A stretch of DNA of 64,000 nucleotides from Glycine soja. Lineage: Eukaryota; Streptophyta; Magnoliopsida; Fabales; Fabaceae. Both the position numbers and the translations under genes were made by a program. The notes beneath the pieces were generated by a model, which did not search any database, was not told where the DNA came from, and was given only the letters and a program-made list of their open reading frames with translations. Each line of letters opens with the position of its first letter. Within the stretch, counting starts at the first letter, position 1. Of the stretch, positions 1-11,370 are shown in pieces. The stretch is from assembly GCF_004193775.1 (NCBI RefSeq), contig NC_041005.1:15099865-15163864 (forward strand). Direction: 5' to 3'.

Positions 1-2
1 CA

Positions 3-449
3 CTAGATTCTGACTACCTACTCATAGAATATGATGGTTGTGAGTAAGGATAGGGAGCCATCCTAAAGAAAAAGAAAAATAAATATGAAAAAATTCATGA
101 TGAAGAAATCTGTAGGTATGCCTCAGGAAAATACCACACAAAACCCCAGGTGTACTCAACCTCTACAAATTATGAAGTCGATGTTATGATAAATGCCCTA
201 GAAGGATTTAAACTCTTTATGGTCAATAAAAGCGAAATCATCATAAGAACTGATTGCAAAGCAATAGTGGCTTATGGTAGCCAACAAATAAATACCGATA
301 AAAAACCTCACAAAAGATGGCTTTTATTTCAAGAATATGCTTATCATAACGGAATAACGATAAATTTTGAACGCATAAAAGGAGCTAAGAATGTTGCTAC
401 TGATATTCTTTCTCGTTTTGCAGGAATACATCAAGATGAAGCCCTCTAA
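3..449 (+). pseudogene. Endogenous pararetrovirus pol, RNase H end (fragment)
   Basis: The frame starting at base 3 reads as the ribonuclease H domain of a Caulimoviridae-type reverse transcriptase, cut by the window edge. Seen: an Asp near bases 30-32, a second Asp in the motif IIRTDCKAIVAY, and a final Asp in NVATDILSRF, matching the spacing of RNase H catalytic acidic residues. Two in-frame stops at 45-47 and 51-53 break it, so it is not functional. The natural stop is TAA at 447-449. The next viral frame begins with ATG at 436, overlapping this stop, as expected for a compact polycistronic pararetrovirus. A Ty3/gypsy pol is the alternative, but the following transactivator-like frame favours a pararetrovirus. 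The genus (soymovirus- or caulimovirus-like) is inference. Confidence 0.75.
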
Positions 450-1840
450 GGTCTCCTACCAAAACATAAAACATAAAATGAAATTCGACAATCAAGAATT
501 GTCAGTTCTTACAAATGAGTTTCACTACCTTGATAGAGAAGCCATCAATGATATATTCAATTGTCTTATTGATAATATTTGGAATATTCCAAAACACACA
601 AACAATAATGAGCAATTTGTTTGTTTTGTAAAAAAGGGCATAATTTGTGCCCTATACAAGTTTTGTATAACAGATAACCAAGGAGTCCCTCTCCTTACAA
701 AAGCCTCTCCTTCTGGGAAAGGTTAAACAACTTTTGTCCTGTTATCAGGACCCCATAAAGGTGTTTACACCATTTCAAAGACCTTTGCTTAGCAAAGGAG
801 GATATTCAAAGCCTAATCTACAAAGGATTTTATTCTAGGGAAGAAGCAGAAAAAACCCTTGAATTAAATACCACTGACATTAATAAAATCAAGAAGGCCC
901 TCGAGCCAGAAACCACAACCATAGTCATAAATGTTGACCAAACCAAAACCTCTCCCAAAACCTACAAAGAATCAGTCAGCCCAAATGTCCCCGGACCAAC
1001 AAACAACTTGAACCTAGACAATTTTAAGAAAATACAAAAATTATTGTTTAGGGTACACAGCAACCAAGCCCATATTCTTGGCCTATATATACGTGTGCAT
1101 GCCTATTTTAACCAAAAATTTGTATGCACCAACAAAACTCCATTTTGTGAAGATAAAATAAATTATCCATGTAAAATAAAATTTCTTTTCAGGAAAGCCA
1201 GACTAGACCTAGGCCAGTTCAAGTCTTTCAGATATGAAAACTTGGCAATCTACACAAAAAGTCTTTTGGACTATGGATGTCTAGAATCAATCTTGATCCC
1301 TCCCTCGAACAGATTTGAAGGGTTTAAACCTTCTATAAATGAAGCTATAAATCTAATACAGACAAAAATGATGGATTATATTTCCATCAAAATTGTAACT
1401 TGCTCGAGCAACTTTTCTACTAAAAATTATCCATGTCACGTTATGAAACTCCTACCAGAAGACCACAAGGATTTTCCCTGTTTGTTCAATGACGAGAACG
1501 AGACCTGGGATGTATAGGGCAACATACAATACCAATCAACCTCATGAGGGCACGAATAAAAGGGTGCCAATGGTTTTTCTCAGAAGCAGACAAACGAGAT
1601 TTTGACCTGATAAGAGAGACCCATGATACAAAGCTCTTCCAACCAACATACAATGGGAAGTTTTTTATGCCCTTCCCGGTTGAACATAACAATAAATTCG
1701 TTCAATTCTTCCAAAAGGAGAAGAAGGATAAAGAGATTTATGAGGCCAGTGGTTGTCACGGACAACAAACTCCTCCATTTCCATCCACTGATCTTTCCAT
1801 AGAAGACTCGTCGGATATTTTTTGCTTCGGGAACGCCTAA
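436..1840 (+). pseudogene. Endogenous pararetrovirus transactivator/viroplasmin-like gene, broken
   Basis: Downstream of pol, three frames together resemble a Caulimoviridae inclusion-body/translation-transactivator gene, which in exogenous relatives forms viral factories and allows reinitiation of translation. Seen: the frame from ATG 436 runs to a stop at 724-726. The same frame continues past it with a stretch containing GPHKGVYTI, up to a stop at 790-792. From about 795 the next frame continues with YKGFYSREEAEKTL, the two halves of a viroplasmin-type RNase H-like N-terminal domain, up to TAG at 1515-1517. A third frame carries on to 1840. So there is at least one internal stop and two frame changes; no intact protein can be made. 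The order pol then transactivator is that of soymo- and caulimoviruses. Confidence 0.6.
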
Positions 1841-2530
1841 GAAGAAGAAAATGTTACTGTTACAAAGTCATCAAAGAGTTTATCAAAAGAAAGACACATC
1901 TTGCCAAGATACAGTTGTAAGCTGAAGTAGGAAACTTTTCTTTTACTAAGACTCTGACATTGAGTCTTTTCATAAATAGTTGTTATAAAAATAGGCCCTG
2001 TGACAAAGTAAAGGAATAGTAATTTTAATATTCTTGACTGAAGGGGCCTTTTGTTTTATTGCTTCATCTTTCTCTATAAAAAAGAGCCTCGAAGCTCAGT
2101 TGTAAACGCACAGACACTAGAAAGATAGTGAAAGAAAGAGAAGAAAAATGTTTGTAATAGTTTCTTGAGAGCAATAATATCCAGTGTTCTTCGGATCTCC
2201 CTCCCCCCCCCCCCCTCTTTTTTCTTCGATCTATTTGTAAGTATGATATCTTCTATGGCCAGTTAAATTTTTCGAAGGCACCTACAAGGGGCCTTAGTTA
2301 TCTTCATTTAGAAAATGCGAATATGATTTAGAACCCAAATATTTACTTTATTTCTGCGTTTTTTATTAAGAAAACCTGGGATTTGTAAGCCTGCAAAGGT
2401 GTGCCCTTGATATTTATTTTCGAAAACAATGGAAGTCCTTTATGGTTAGGCTGGTGCTTGGAGGAAAATAAGATCCTCCTAAGACCCAAAGAGTGTGGGC
2501 TGTTACTAATCTTAAGTACTCGACTTAATA
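1841..2530 (+). promoter_or_regulatory. Pararetrovirus-like intergenic region with TATA box
   Basis: After the last viral frame there is a non-coding stretch with a good TATA box (CTATAAA, 2074-2080) followed by an AG-rich transcribed-looking leader. This is the place where pararetroviruses carry the promoter for their genome-length RNA. A run of 13 C residues lies at 2203-2215. I did not find a convincing tRNA-Met primer site, so the next viral gene may be missing. Whether the promoter still works cannot be judged from sequence. Confidence 0.45.
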
Positions 2531-3050
2531 TCCAGAAAACCTAAACGATTCTTCTTTGTTTTTTTTTTTAAAAAAAAAAGTTTGGGATCATCATATTCTA
2601 TATTTTTCTTAAATGAAATAACTTACAATGTCCACTTGAGGAGTGTTCTCTATCCATCTAAATCGATATTTCCTTCCACTTACCGCTTACTCTTATAATT
2701 GTGTAGTTCTTTAATCGTCTTCTTTGTCTGATATAATATAATATAATCTAATTAGGAGGTTTTGTCACCTTTCCCGATCTATATTATATTTATTATTTTA
2801 AGTTTGTCTTTGTTTGTTTTTATTTCTTAATTTTTTTATTTACTTGTTTTTATTACAATATTCTCATAAGTGTTTATAAAAGAATAAAATAAGAAGAAAA
2901 AAATAAAATAAACTTCTTCCATAAGTTAAAACTAGCTTGTGCATATAATCTCTAGATTTTATTTTTCTTGTCCTACAAGTGTGTATGGAAGAACTTATCC
3001 AAATAGGACCTCTTAAAGGTGAAGGTAAAAGTTTAGACTTGAGACCATTG
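2531..3050. other. AT-rich DNA without recognised gene
   Basis: Homopolymer-rich AT sequence between the viral remnant and the hAT element. The exact right end of the viral insertion is not visible. No open frame of note. Confidence 0.4.
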
Positions 3051-3058
3051 CTTGAAAA

Positions 3059-3234
3059 TAGTGGTGGGAATATGCCAGGTCGGCCTACAGGGGCCTACGA
3101 CCTGACCTACATAAAGCCTGACCTAAACTGACTTATTTAATTAAAAGGTTAGGCTCAGATTTTTTTAAAAGCCTATTAAATTAAATAGACCAGGCTTAGG
3201 CTTATTAAAAAGCCTTACAAGCCTGATAGACCGG

Positions 3235-3277
<43 letters not shown>

Positions 3278-3680
3278 TTTTGGGTACCAATATATAATAT
3301 TATTTTTTGGATTGGATACAATTAATTTTTTTTTAAAACTATCAGACTTTGATTACATATTAGTGTTCCATAACTTCTATTCCTATAATCAAGAACTTTA
3401 ATTACAATTTAGGTGTGAGTCATGTGCCTTTTTATATTCCTCATTATTTTGATTGACTTTCCTTTTTCTTTAACTTTCCTATTACGTTCCTACTCCATAA
3501 AATATTAAATATTTATTGTGAAAAAGGCTATTAGGCCAGGCCAGGCTTTTAAAAAGGCTAGACCGAGTCAAAATAAAAGTCTTTGATAGGCTATAGGCCA
3601 GACTCAGGCCTCAAAGATTCATCGTAGGCTAGGCTCAGGCTTTTCAAAGTCTGGCCTGACCTGGCCTATTCCCACCCCTA
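3059..3680. mobile_element. Non-autonomous hAT-type element, 622 bp, 8-bp TSD
   Basis: The ends are inverted repeats: left TAGTGGTGGGAATATGCC, right (reverse complement) TAGGGGTGGGAATAGGCC, continuing into imperfect GGTC/GGCC-rich arms. Identical 8-bp direct repeats CTTGAAAA flank it at 3051-3058 and 3681-3688. An 8-bp duplication and TAGGGGTGGG-type ends are characteristic of the hAT superfamily. The inside repeats 'aggct/ggcct' motifs and a TA microsatellite and codes for nothing, so this is a MITE-like derivative needing a transposase in trans. Confidence 0.85.
3238..3272. repeat. (TA)n microsatellite inside the hAT element
   Basis: Uninterrupted TA dinucleotides of about 34 bp. A second (TA)n tract follows at about 3744-3770, outside the element. 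Confidence 0.9.
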
Positions 3681-3739
3681 CTTGAAAACCATAAAGTATG
3701 AGAACTTACCTTATTGTGCTTTTACGGATTCATTTGGCA

Positions 3740-3777
<38 letters not shown>

Positions 3778-3967
3778 TACATAATTAAACAAGAGGTTAT
3801 TTTTCTGGTGATCTATGCTCCATGACTGTCCTTAACCAAAAAATATGTGCGACTCCTTTTTTGTTGTCATATTCGCATACACTAGCATAAATGGAAGCGG
3901 GAAACAATGATTTGTTTAAATCTATGAGGTGCTTTTTCTAAGGTTCTTTTGAATGGTTTTTAGTGTG

Positions 3968-5010
3968 TAAACAATTCAAATTAAACATAAATATTGGTAA
4001 ATTATTATATAAACTTTTATTATAATTTTGTAAATAAAAAATTTATTATTTAATATCTAGGTAGTAGAGTTGATATTATATGTGAAAAAAATCATTTAAA
4101 TTTAATTTGGTCAAGATATTAAATTAAATAATGTGTAGTTGTGTACGAAAGAAACGATAATTTGAAGAAAAAAGTATATTTATGTTAATTAAAAATATAT
4201 TATGTTATTCAATATATTCTTGATCAAATAAATTAACCTATTTTATTTTTTCTTTGGTTTTATTTCTTAAATCAATTTCTATAATGAATAACTGCACCAA
4301 AAAAAGGGTAAAATAAAAAAATAGTATATAATATTAGTCATATAATATAGATGTATTCAACACGAAGTGGATGCATGCAAAAAGGAATATGAAATTTATG
4401 ATAAAAAAATAACAAAAGTAAATAAAAATAAAATTAATTTAGTAAATTTTTAAAAGAAAAAAATATAATTTTTACAAGATGGTTTAATATAAAAGAAGAT
4501 AAAATTTAAGTATAATATTAAATTCAATATTATTTAATTATTTTAATATCTATTGGTAATAAAAAAATTATTTAAAGTTTTATATTATTGGTGTTGCAAA
4601 ATTTATTTTTAATAAAAAATTGTTTTCAAAGAGCTTGGTACACTAGGTTGAAATGACTCAACACTTCATGAAAAACTCATCCAGATTGCCTATCCTATTA
4701 GATAGGGTCCATGTTGGCATATGAAAAGCTACTCTGACATGCTCATCAGGAAATGCCACGACCGCTCTATGTGCATGCTATGGGAGGAATGATATGTAAT
4801 GGAACTACTATGGTTTACTAAAATTGTTGAACATTGACTGAAATTACATTGAAATGCCACAGTCGTTGTGTGCATGGCGTGCATGTTGCGAGAGGAATGA
4901 TATGTAATGGAACTACTTTGGTTTACTATGAAAATTGTTGAACATAAGTTCACTCACTAAAATTATGACTGGACCTAATCCCTCATCTCTCTTCCTTGTT
5001 TTGTGCCCTA
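3968..5010. repeat. Tandem array unit 1
   Basis: First of three head-to-tail units. It starts with the block AAACAATTCAAATTAAAC, passes the landmark TATATAATA (4325-4333) and the phrase GATGTATTCAACA, and ends near the next copy of the starting block at about 5011. It lacks roughly 330 bp present in units 2 and 3 (the part containing AAAGTCAACATCAAAGAATT). Within it, an approximately 100-bp piece (GAAATGCCAC... ATGATATGTAATGGAACTAC) is itself duplicated at 4751 and 4852. Non-coding. Confidence 0.75.
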
Positions 5011-5824
5011 TAGGTAAACAATTCAAATTAAACACAAATGTTGATGAATTATTGAATAAAATTTTTATTATAAAAATGTTGTTATTATAATTTTGCAATA
5101 AAAATTCTACTATATAATATCTACATAGTAGAGTTGATATTAGTTGTGGAAAAAAATAATTTAAATTTAATTTGATCAAGATTTTTAAATTAAAATGTAC
5201 TATTTTTTTATCATATCTATAACTTGATATATTAAAAATTTATTAAATAATGTATAGTTGTGTACGAAAGAAACGATAATTTAAAATAAAATTCATATCT
5301 AAATTGATTAAAAATATATTATCTTATTCAACATATTATTGATCAAATAAAGCAACCTATTTTATCTTTTCTTTAGTTTCATTTCTTAACTCAATTTTTA
5401 TAATGAATAGTTGCACCCCAAAAAAGGTAAAATAAAAAAACATAAATAGTATATAATAGGGTAAATAACCACTTTTGTCCCTCAATATGTAATTCGCTGA
5501 CAAATGCGTCCCTGAAAAATGAAAATACAAAATTTAGTCCCTGAAAGTGTAAAAAGTGCGACAAATATGTCATGCCGTTAACTTTTATCCGTCATCATTA
5601 ATAAAATAGCCTACGTGGCACGGAAGGACAAATTTGTCACTGAAAGGAATGCAAACGTGGATTGTCAGCATAGAAGCATATTTGTCATAATATTTTTTTT
5701 TTGACTTTTTGTCTTCCCACTCCACTGACAAATGCATCCCTGAAAGATGAAAATACAAAATTTAATCTCTGAAAGTATAAAAAGTATGACAAATATATCT
5801 GGACGTTAATAATACATTGAGACT

Positions 5825-5825
5825 A

Positions 5826-5870
<45 letters not shown>
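5825..5870. repeat. (ATT)n microsatellite
   Basis: About 15 trinucleotide repeats just inside the left arm of the Mutator-like element. Confidence 0.9.
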
Positions 5871-6079
5871 GAGTTATAATTTACTGCTCCTATTCGTTTA
5901 ATACCTATGCAATATATTTTTTAAATTTCCTTTTAATATATATATTTTTATTATTTTGATTTCCTTGTCAAACCTTAATCTTTGTTGTTAATTCTTTTTA
6001 TCTTATATCTTATAATTTTATCAAATTTTTACTAAATTTATCACTTTTAATCTTTAAAATTATTCCATATCACAATTTG

Positions 6080-7265
6080 TTAACAGTTTGGCAAGTCCAC
6101 CAAATGTCCAAGTAGTAAAACTCAGAAATACGAGTGTCGAATTTCACAGGAATTTTGTGTTGTACTTTTATTGTATACTTTTCAATTTATAAGAGAATAA
6201 ATAATTAAAGAGAGGTATAGAAGAAAGAATAGTAAAAAATAACAGGAAATTATAAATAGTAGAGAGTAAAGAATTAAGTAGGGAATTCAATGGAATGCAA
6301 ATGTTAGGAACTAACATGCCTTGTTTGCCTATGATGTATGATTTTTGGATTTTTCTTTATCAATTTCAGTGAACGTATCCTACCCACATCTATTCAATTA
6401 CTTGTCCCTGATGCCTCATGATGACAAACCTATTTTACCTACCTATCTCCCAAATTCCTTTGCAAAGAGTCAATAGATAAAATGCATGAAGCCTTGATTC
6501 TAGATGTGTGATTGAATGCATGGGCATAAAGTTATCATCCTATGTCTAACAATGACCTCCTTATGATATCTTTTCTTTTTGTTCTATTATAAGTTATCCT
6601 TTATCGAGTGTCTAACCCCTAAAACTAATACATGCATATCTTCTTTATATTTTTATTAAGAGCTACCCTCCATCGAGCACCTAACCCCTAAAATAATGGA
6701 AAGATGAATAATGCATGGAATATAAATAGAAAAGACAATAGGATAGAAAACACCAATTGCATTGATAAATAAAGAGTACATCATACATCGCTTTGGCTTT
6801 TTAGGCCTGTCAGGCCCTAACTAGGGGTTTAGCCTCTCATGGCCATTGAGGGCCTTACACTGAAATGGTGGTATAAGAATTGGTGGATGAGAAGGGATGG
6901 AAGAAGGGAATAGAGAAAATGGTGAAAAAGAGAAGAGAATTCCCTAAGGAAGAGTTCTCAGACTTTGGGTATCAGTGAGAGTGCTCTGAGACTCAGTGTG
7001 TCCTTTTCCCCTAACTTGACTTTCTTTTTATAGTTGCTGAAGTGGACTTGGGCCTTCGTACGCGCACTTAGCACGCTCTTCTCGCTCAGCGCGAGTGCTC
7101 ATTTTCATGCTTAGTGTGTGTTGTGTGCTTAGCGCGAGTGCTTGTTTGCGTGCTTAGCGCAGGCAGCACGCTGAGCGCGCCTCTGGATTGGGCCTGGTGC
7201 TGAAGCTTCACTTTTCTTCGTAATTCTTGTAATTTTTTGCATTTCATTTGACATACTGTGGCAGA
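6080..7265. other. Cargo-like interior of the MULE, with GCTTAGCGCGAG repeats
   Basis: The interior between the MULE arms differs in composition from the rest. 6085-6170 resembles sequence found near legume retroelement ends (TTTGGCAAGTCCACCAAATG). 7060-7185 is a GC-rich patch where GCTTAGCGCGAGTGC-type words recur several times. No open frame. It may be captured or nested LTR-derived DNA; this is inference and I see no clean LTR ends. Confidence 0.4.
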
Positions 7266-8899
7266 GTACGTAATAAAGATTAGTAATTAATTGAAGAAAC
7301 AAAAAAATTCAAGAAATAAAAGACTTTCATTTTTTTAAATGGTAACTCAATTTTTTTATATCATAAAACTAAATTATTTTATTTTATTTTGGAAAATAAG
7401 TAGTTATATTGATTAATCAAAAACTAATTAACAATTTGATAAATGGATAAATAGATAGATAATCAAAATATAAGAGTTCAAATCTTAAGTTTTATTTTAC
7501 TGTTTTTTAATCTCTTTTCCATAGTTTTTCTCTTATACAATTCATTATTAACGTCCGAATATATTTGTCACACTTCTTATACTTTTGGAGACTAATTTTT
7601 GTATTTTCATCTTTCAGGGACGTATTTGTCAGCGGAGTGGAAAGATGAAAAGTCAAAAAAATACTATGACAAATATGTCTCTATGCTGGCAATTCATGTT
7701 AGCAATTATTTCAGTGACAAACTTGTCCCTCCTTGCCACGTAGACTATTTTATTAACGGTGACGGACAGAAGTTAACGGCAGGACATATTTGTCGCACTT
7801 TTTACACTTTCAGGGATTAAATTTTGTATTTTCATCTTTCAAGGACGCATTTATCATCGAATTACACATTCAAGAACAAAAGTGGTTATTTATCCTATAT
7901 AATATTTGTCATGTTATATAGATGTATTCAACAGAGTGGTTGTATGCGATTAAAAAAAAACAAAGTGGGTGTATGCAAACAAAAATATGAGAATTATGAT
8001 AAAAAAAATAACAAAAATAAATTAAAATAAGATTAATTTAGTAACTTTTAAAAGAAATAATATATAATTATTACAAGATGGTTGGATAAAAAAAAGATAA
8101 AATTTAAGTATAATATTAAATTCAATATTATTTGATTATTTTAATATCTATTAGTAATAGAAAAGTTTTTTAAAATTTTATTATTTACTATACGTAAAGT
8201 CAACATCAAAGAATTCAAATCAATTAGTTAAATAATGTGTGTTAGTTGTTATAAACTCCTTAACATTTAGGTTTGATTCTTATGATAATAAACAATGTTT
8301 TTTATGAAAGAAAAAAAATAGAAATATAAGTATATTGTTTTATATGAAAACAATGTCATTTTAATATTTGGTTTGTACTAGAAACGATTTATATACACCA
8401 ATAGGAACAATCTATATACACCAATTATTATCCTATCATTCATTTCTCTTTTTCTACTATTTTTAAGTATTAGGTCCAAACTCTAGATGTCACAAAGTCA
8501 TGTCGCAAAATTTATTTTTTAATAAAAATTGTTTTAAAGAAACTTAATACACTAAGTTGATATGACTCAACACTTCATGAAAAGCTCATGATATGGGAGA
8601 AAATGATATCTAATGTAACTACCTTGGTTTATGTTAAAATGGTGGTTGAACTTAATTGCACTGACTTAGTAGTAACATAATTGTTGTAATGAAACTACTT
8701 TGATTTACTAAAATTATTGAACATTGACTGAAATTACATTGAAATGCCACAGTTGTTGTGTGCATGGTGTGCATGTTACGGAAGAAATGATATGTAATGG
8801 AACTACTTTGGTTTACTATGAAAATTGTTGAACATAAGTGCACTCACTAAAATTATGACTGGACCTAATCCCTCGTCTCTCTTCCTTGTTTTGTGCTCT

Positions 8900-10130
8900 G
8901 TAGGTAAATGATTCAAATTAAACACAAATGTTGGTGAATTATTACATAAAATTTTTATTATAAAAAAGTTATTATAATTTTGCAAATAAAAATTCTACTA
9001 TATAATATCTACATAGTAGAATTGATATTAGTTGTGAAAAAAAATAATTTAAATTTAATTTGATCAAGAATTTTAAATTAAAATGTACTATTTTTTTATC
9101 ATATCTATAACTTGATATATTAAAAATTTATTAAATAATGTGTAGTTGTGTACGAAAGAAACAATAATTTAAAATAAAATTCATATCTAAATTGATTAAA
9201 AATATATTGTCTTATTCAACATATTCTTGATCAAATAAAGCAACCTATTTTATCTTTTCTTTAGTTTCATTTCTTAACTCAATTTTTATAATGAATAGTT
9301 GCACCCAAAAAAAGGTAAAATAAAAAACATAAATAGTATATAATATTTGTCATGTTATATAGATGTATTCAACAGAGTAGTTGTATGTGATTAAAAAAAC
9401 AAAGTGGGTGTATGCAAACAGAAATATGAGATTTATGATAAAAAAATAACAAAAACAAATTAAAATAAGATTAATTTAGTAACTTTTCAAAGAAATAATA
9501 TATAATTATTACAAGATGATTTGATAAAAAAAAGATAAAATTTAAGTATAATATTAAATTCAATATTATTTGATTATTTTAACATCTATTAGTAATAGAA
9601 AAGTTTTTCAAAATTTTATTATTTACTATACTTAAAGTCAACATCAAAGAATTCAAATCAATCAGTTAAATAATTTGTGTTAGTTGTTATAAATTCCTTA
9701 ACATCTAGGTTTGATTCTTATGATAATAAACAATATTTTTTTATGAAAAAAATAGAAATATAAGTATATTGTTTTATATGAAAACAATGTCATTTTGATA
9801 TTTGGTCTGTACTAGAAATGATCTATATACACTAATAGGAACGATCTATATACATCAATAATTATCCTATCATTCATTTCTCTTTTTGGACTATTTTTAA
9901 GTATTAGGTCCAATCTCTAGATGTCACAAAGTTGATGTCGCAAAATTTATTTTTAATAAAAATTATTTTAAAGAAACTTAATACACTAAGTTGATATGAC
10001 TCAACACTTCATGAAAAGCTCATGATATGGGAGTAAATGATATTTAATGTAACTACCTTGATTTACTGTTAAAATGGTGGTTGAACTTAATTGCACTGAC
10101 TTAGTAATAACATATTTGTTGAACATGATT
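8900..10130. repeat. Tandem array unit 3 (empty-site copy)
   Basis: Third unit, very similar to unit 2 over its length: the same starting block, TATATAATA at 9337-9345 without an insertion, then the GATGTATTCAACA block and the 'gtaagtcaacatcaaagaattc' region. It ends near 10130, where similarity to the end of unit 2 fades before the CAGTTGTTGTGTGCATG part. Confidence 0.75.
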
Positions 10131-11350
10131 TCTATGGGTGATGTTGAGAAAACTTACTATATTATATAGCAGATAATTTTTAGTGTCTATGCTCATGTCC
10201 AACTATTACTATTGTTATTAATATTCATTGGACGGGATGGAGACGATGTTAGGAAACAAGTATGAGGAATAACATAGAATCTCGTAGTGTTCCATTGTCA
10301 TGTTTATCTTAATCATCATTTTTATATATTTTTAAAAAATAATTATATATAAACATAAGATTAAATACTTTTTTATTTTTTATTTTTAGGGTTTAATTTT
10401 GTTTTTAAAATTTAAAAAATTACTTTGATTTGTTCTCATGTTTTTATTAAATCATTTATCATATAACATTGTCAAGTTGATGTTTCAAATTAATCTTGCA
10501 ATTGTTTTTCAATATAGTTATATTCACAAATACATTTCAATATGTTAACAATTTTAAATTTTTACTTCATAATTTAGTCTTTTGTAAATAATATATTAAC
10601 AACAATAACCTAAGTAAAATTAAATATATATATTTAATTATTTATAAAATTTTAAAACATGAATAACCATAAATATCATTCAAGATAAATAAACCGTGTT
10701 ATTTTATAAAAATATATTATATATCTCAATCATATTAATTTTTGTTCTCATAGTTCTACGTTTACAATCAAATATATACAACTATACTATATATTTAGTT
10801 TTATAACTTACAAGTGCATGAGTACGGTACTAAACTAGTTTTCATATAAATCAATGTTAATAACCCAATATAATATGTATAATTTCTAGTAGTGTCCTTG
10901 GCATGTCAATAATATATATTCTCTACACAATTTAGCTTCAAGTTACTACATATATAAGGATTTTAATCTCTAATAATTAATTATGAAAATAATAAAAATT
11001 AAAACAGGGATTTCTCTACTCCCAATAAATAACGGAGATGTGTAGACTAATGAGACTATAAACCAAAACTGAAAATATGGTTAGAATATAGGTTTTCCTT
11101 GTCGCAGATTTGTCTTCTATGTTGTTCAAGCTTCCTTTGGAACCTCCGCTATCATTGATTGACTGATATAGGTGGCAACTCGATTTCCCATTGGCAATGG
11201 TGACAATAAATGAGATGACCAGCCATGCATGCACATGCACTGGATCAGTGATTTTTTTAGACGCACCCGTGATCTCCCTGGGCGCAGTATTGCTGCAATT
11301 GTAAAAAAGAAGAACAAGGCACCTGCGACAAGTCATTATCGGGATTTAGT
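10131..11350. other. AT-rich intergenic DNA upstream of the dirigent gene
   Basis: No gene recognised. A minus-strand open frame at 11016-11336 has no recognisable domain and an unlikely composition, and is not called. A CATGCATGCACATGCAC stretch lies near 11224-11240. Confidence 0.4.
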
Positions 11351-11356
11351 AATGTT

Positions 11357-11370
11357 CATGCATGCACGTG
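11357..11370 (+). promoter_or_regulatory. RY element fused to a G-box in the dirigent promoter
   Basis: CATGCATGCACGTG combines the RY core CATGCA(TG) with GCACGTG, about 320 bp before the dirigent start codon. RY boxes are bound by B3 factors of the ABI3/FUS3 class and CACGTG by bZIP/bHLH factors; the pair is common in seed or ABA-responsive promoters. Activity here is inferred. Confidence 0.5.

Larger units (their letters stand above)
5459..7895. mobile_element. Non-autonomous Mutator-like element (MULE), 2,437 bp, 9-bp TSD
   Basis: Long terminal inverted repeats of about 350 bp: left GGGTAAATAACCACTTTTGT from 5459, right (reverse complement) GGATAAATAACCACTTTTGT ending at 7895. The arms match to about 5818 on the left and 7540 on the right. 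Perfect 9-bp direct repeats TATATAATA flank it (5450-5458, 7896-7904), the hallmark duplication length of Mutator-like elements. Units 1 and 3 of the surrounding array have a single TATATAATA (4325-4333, 9337-9345), i.e. the empty site. Each arm contains two copies of a block CTGACAAATGCGTCCCTGAA... GCGACAAATATGTC. There is no transposase frame, so it is non-autonomous. The interior looks like cargo. Confidence 0.9.
5011..8899. repeat. Tandem array unit 2, split by a Mutator-like element
   Basis: The second unit begins at about 5011, is interrupted after TATATAATA at 5458 by the 2,437-bp element 5459-7895, and resumes at 7896 to about 8899. Without the insertion it is about 1.44 kb and closely matches unit 3. 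The unit carries no coding sequence I can recognise; its nature (old transposon or satellite-like repeat) is unknown. Confidence 0.8.

Noticed and set aside
11016..11336. 106-codon minus-strand frame upstream of the dirigent gene
   Set aside because: No recognisable domain or start context; overlaps a shorter frame on the other strand; likely chance.
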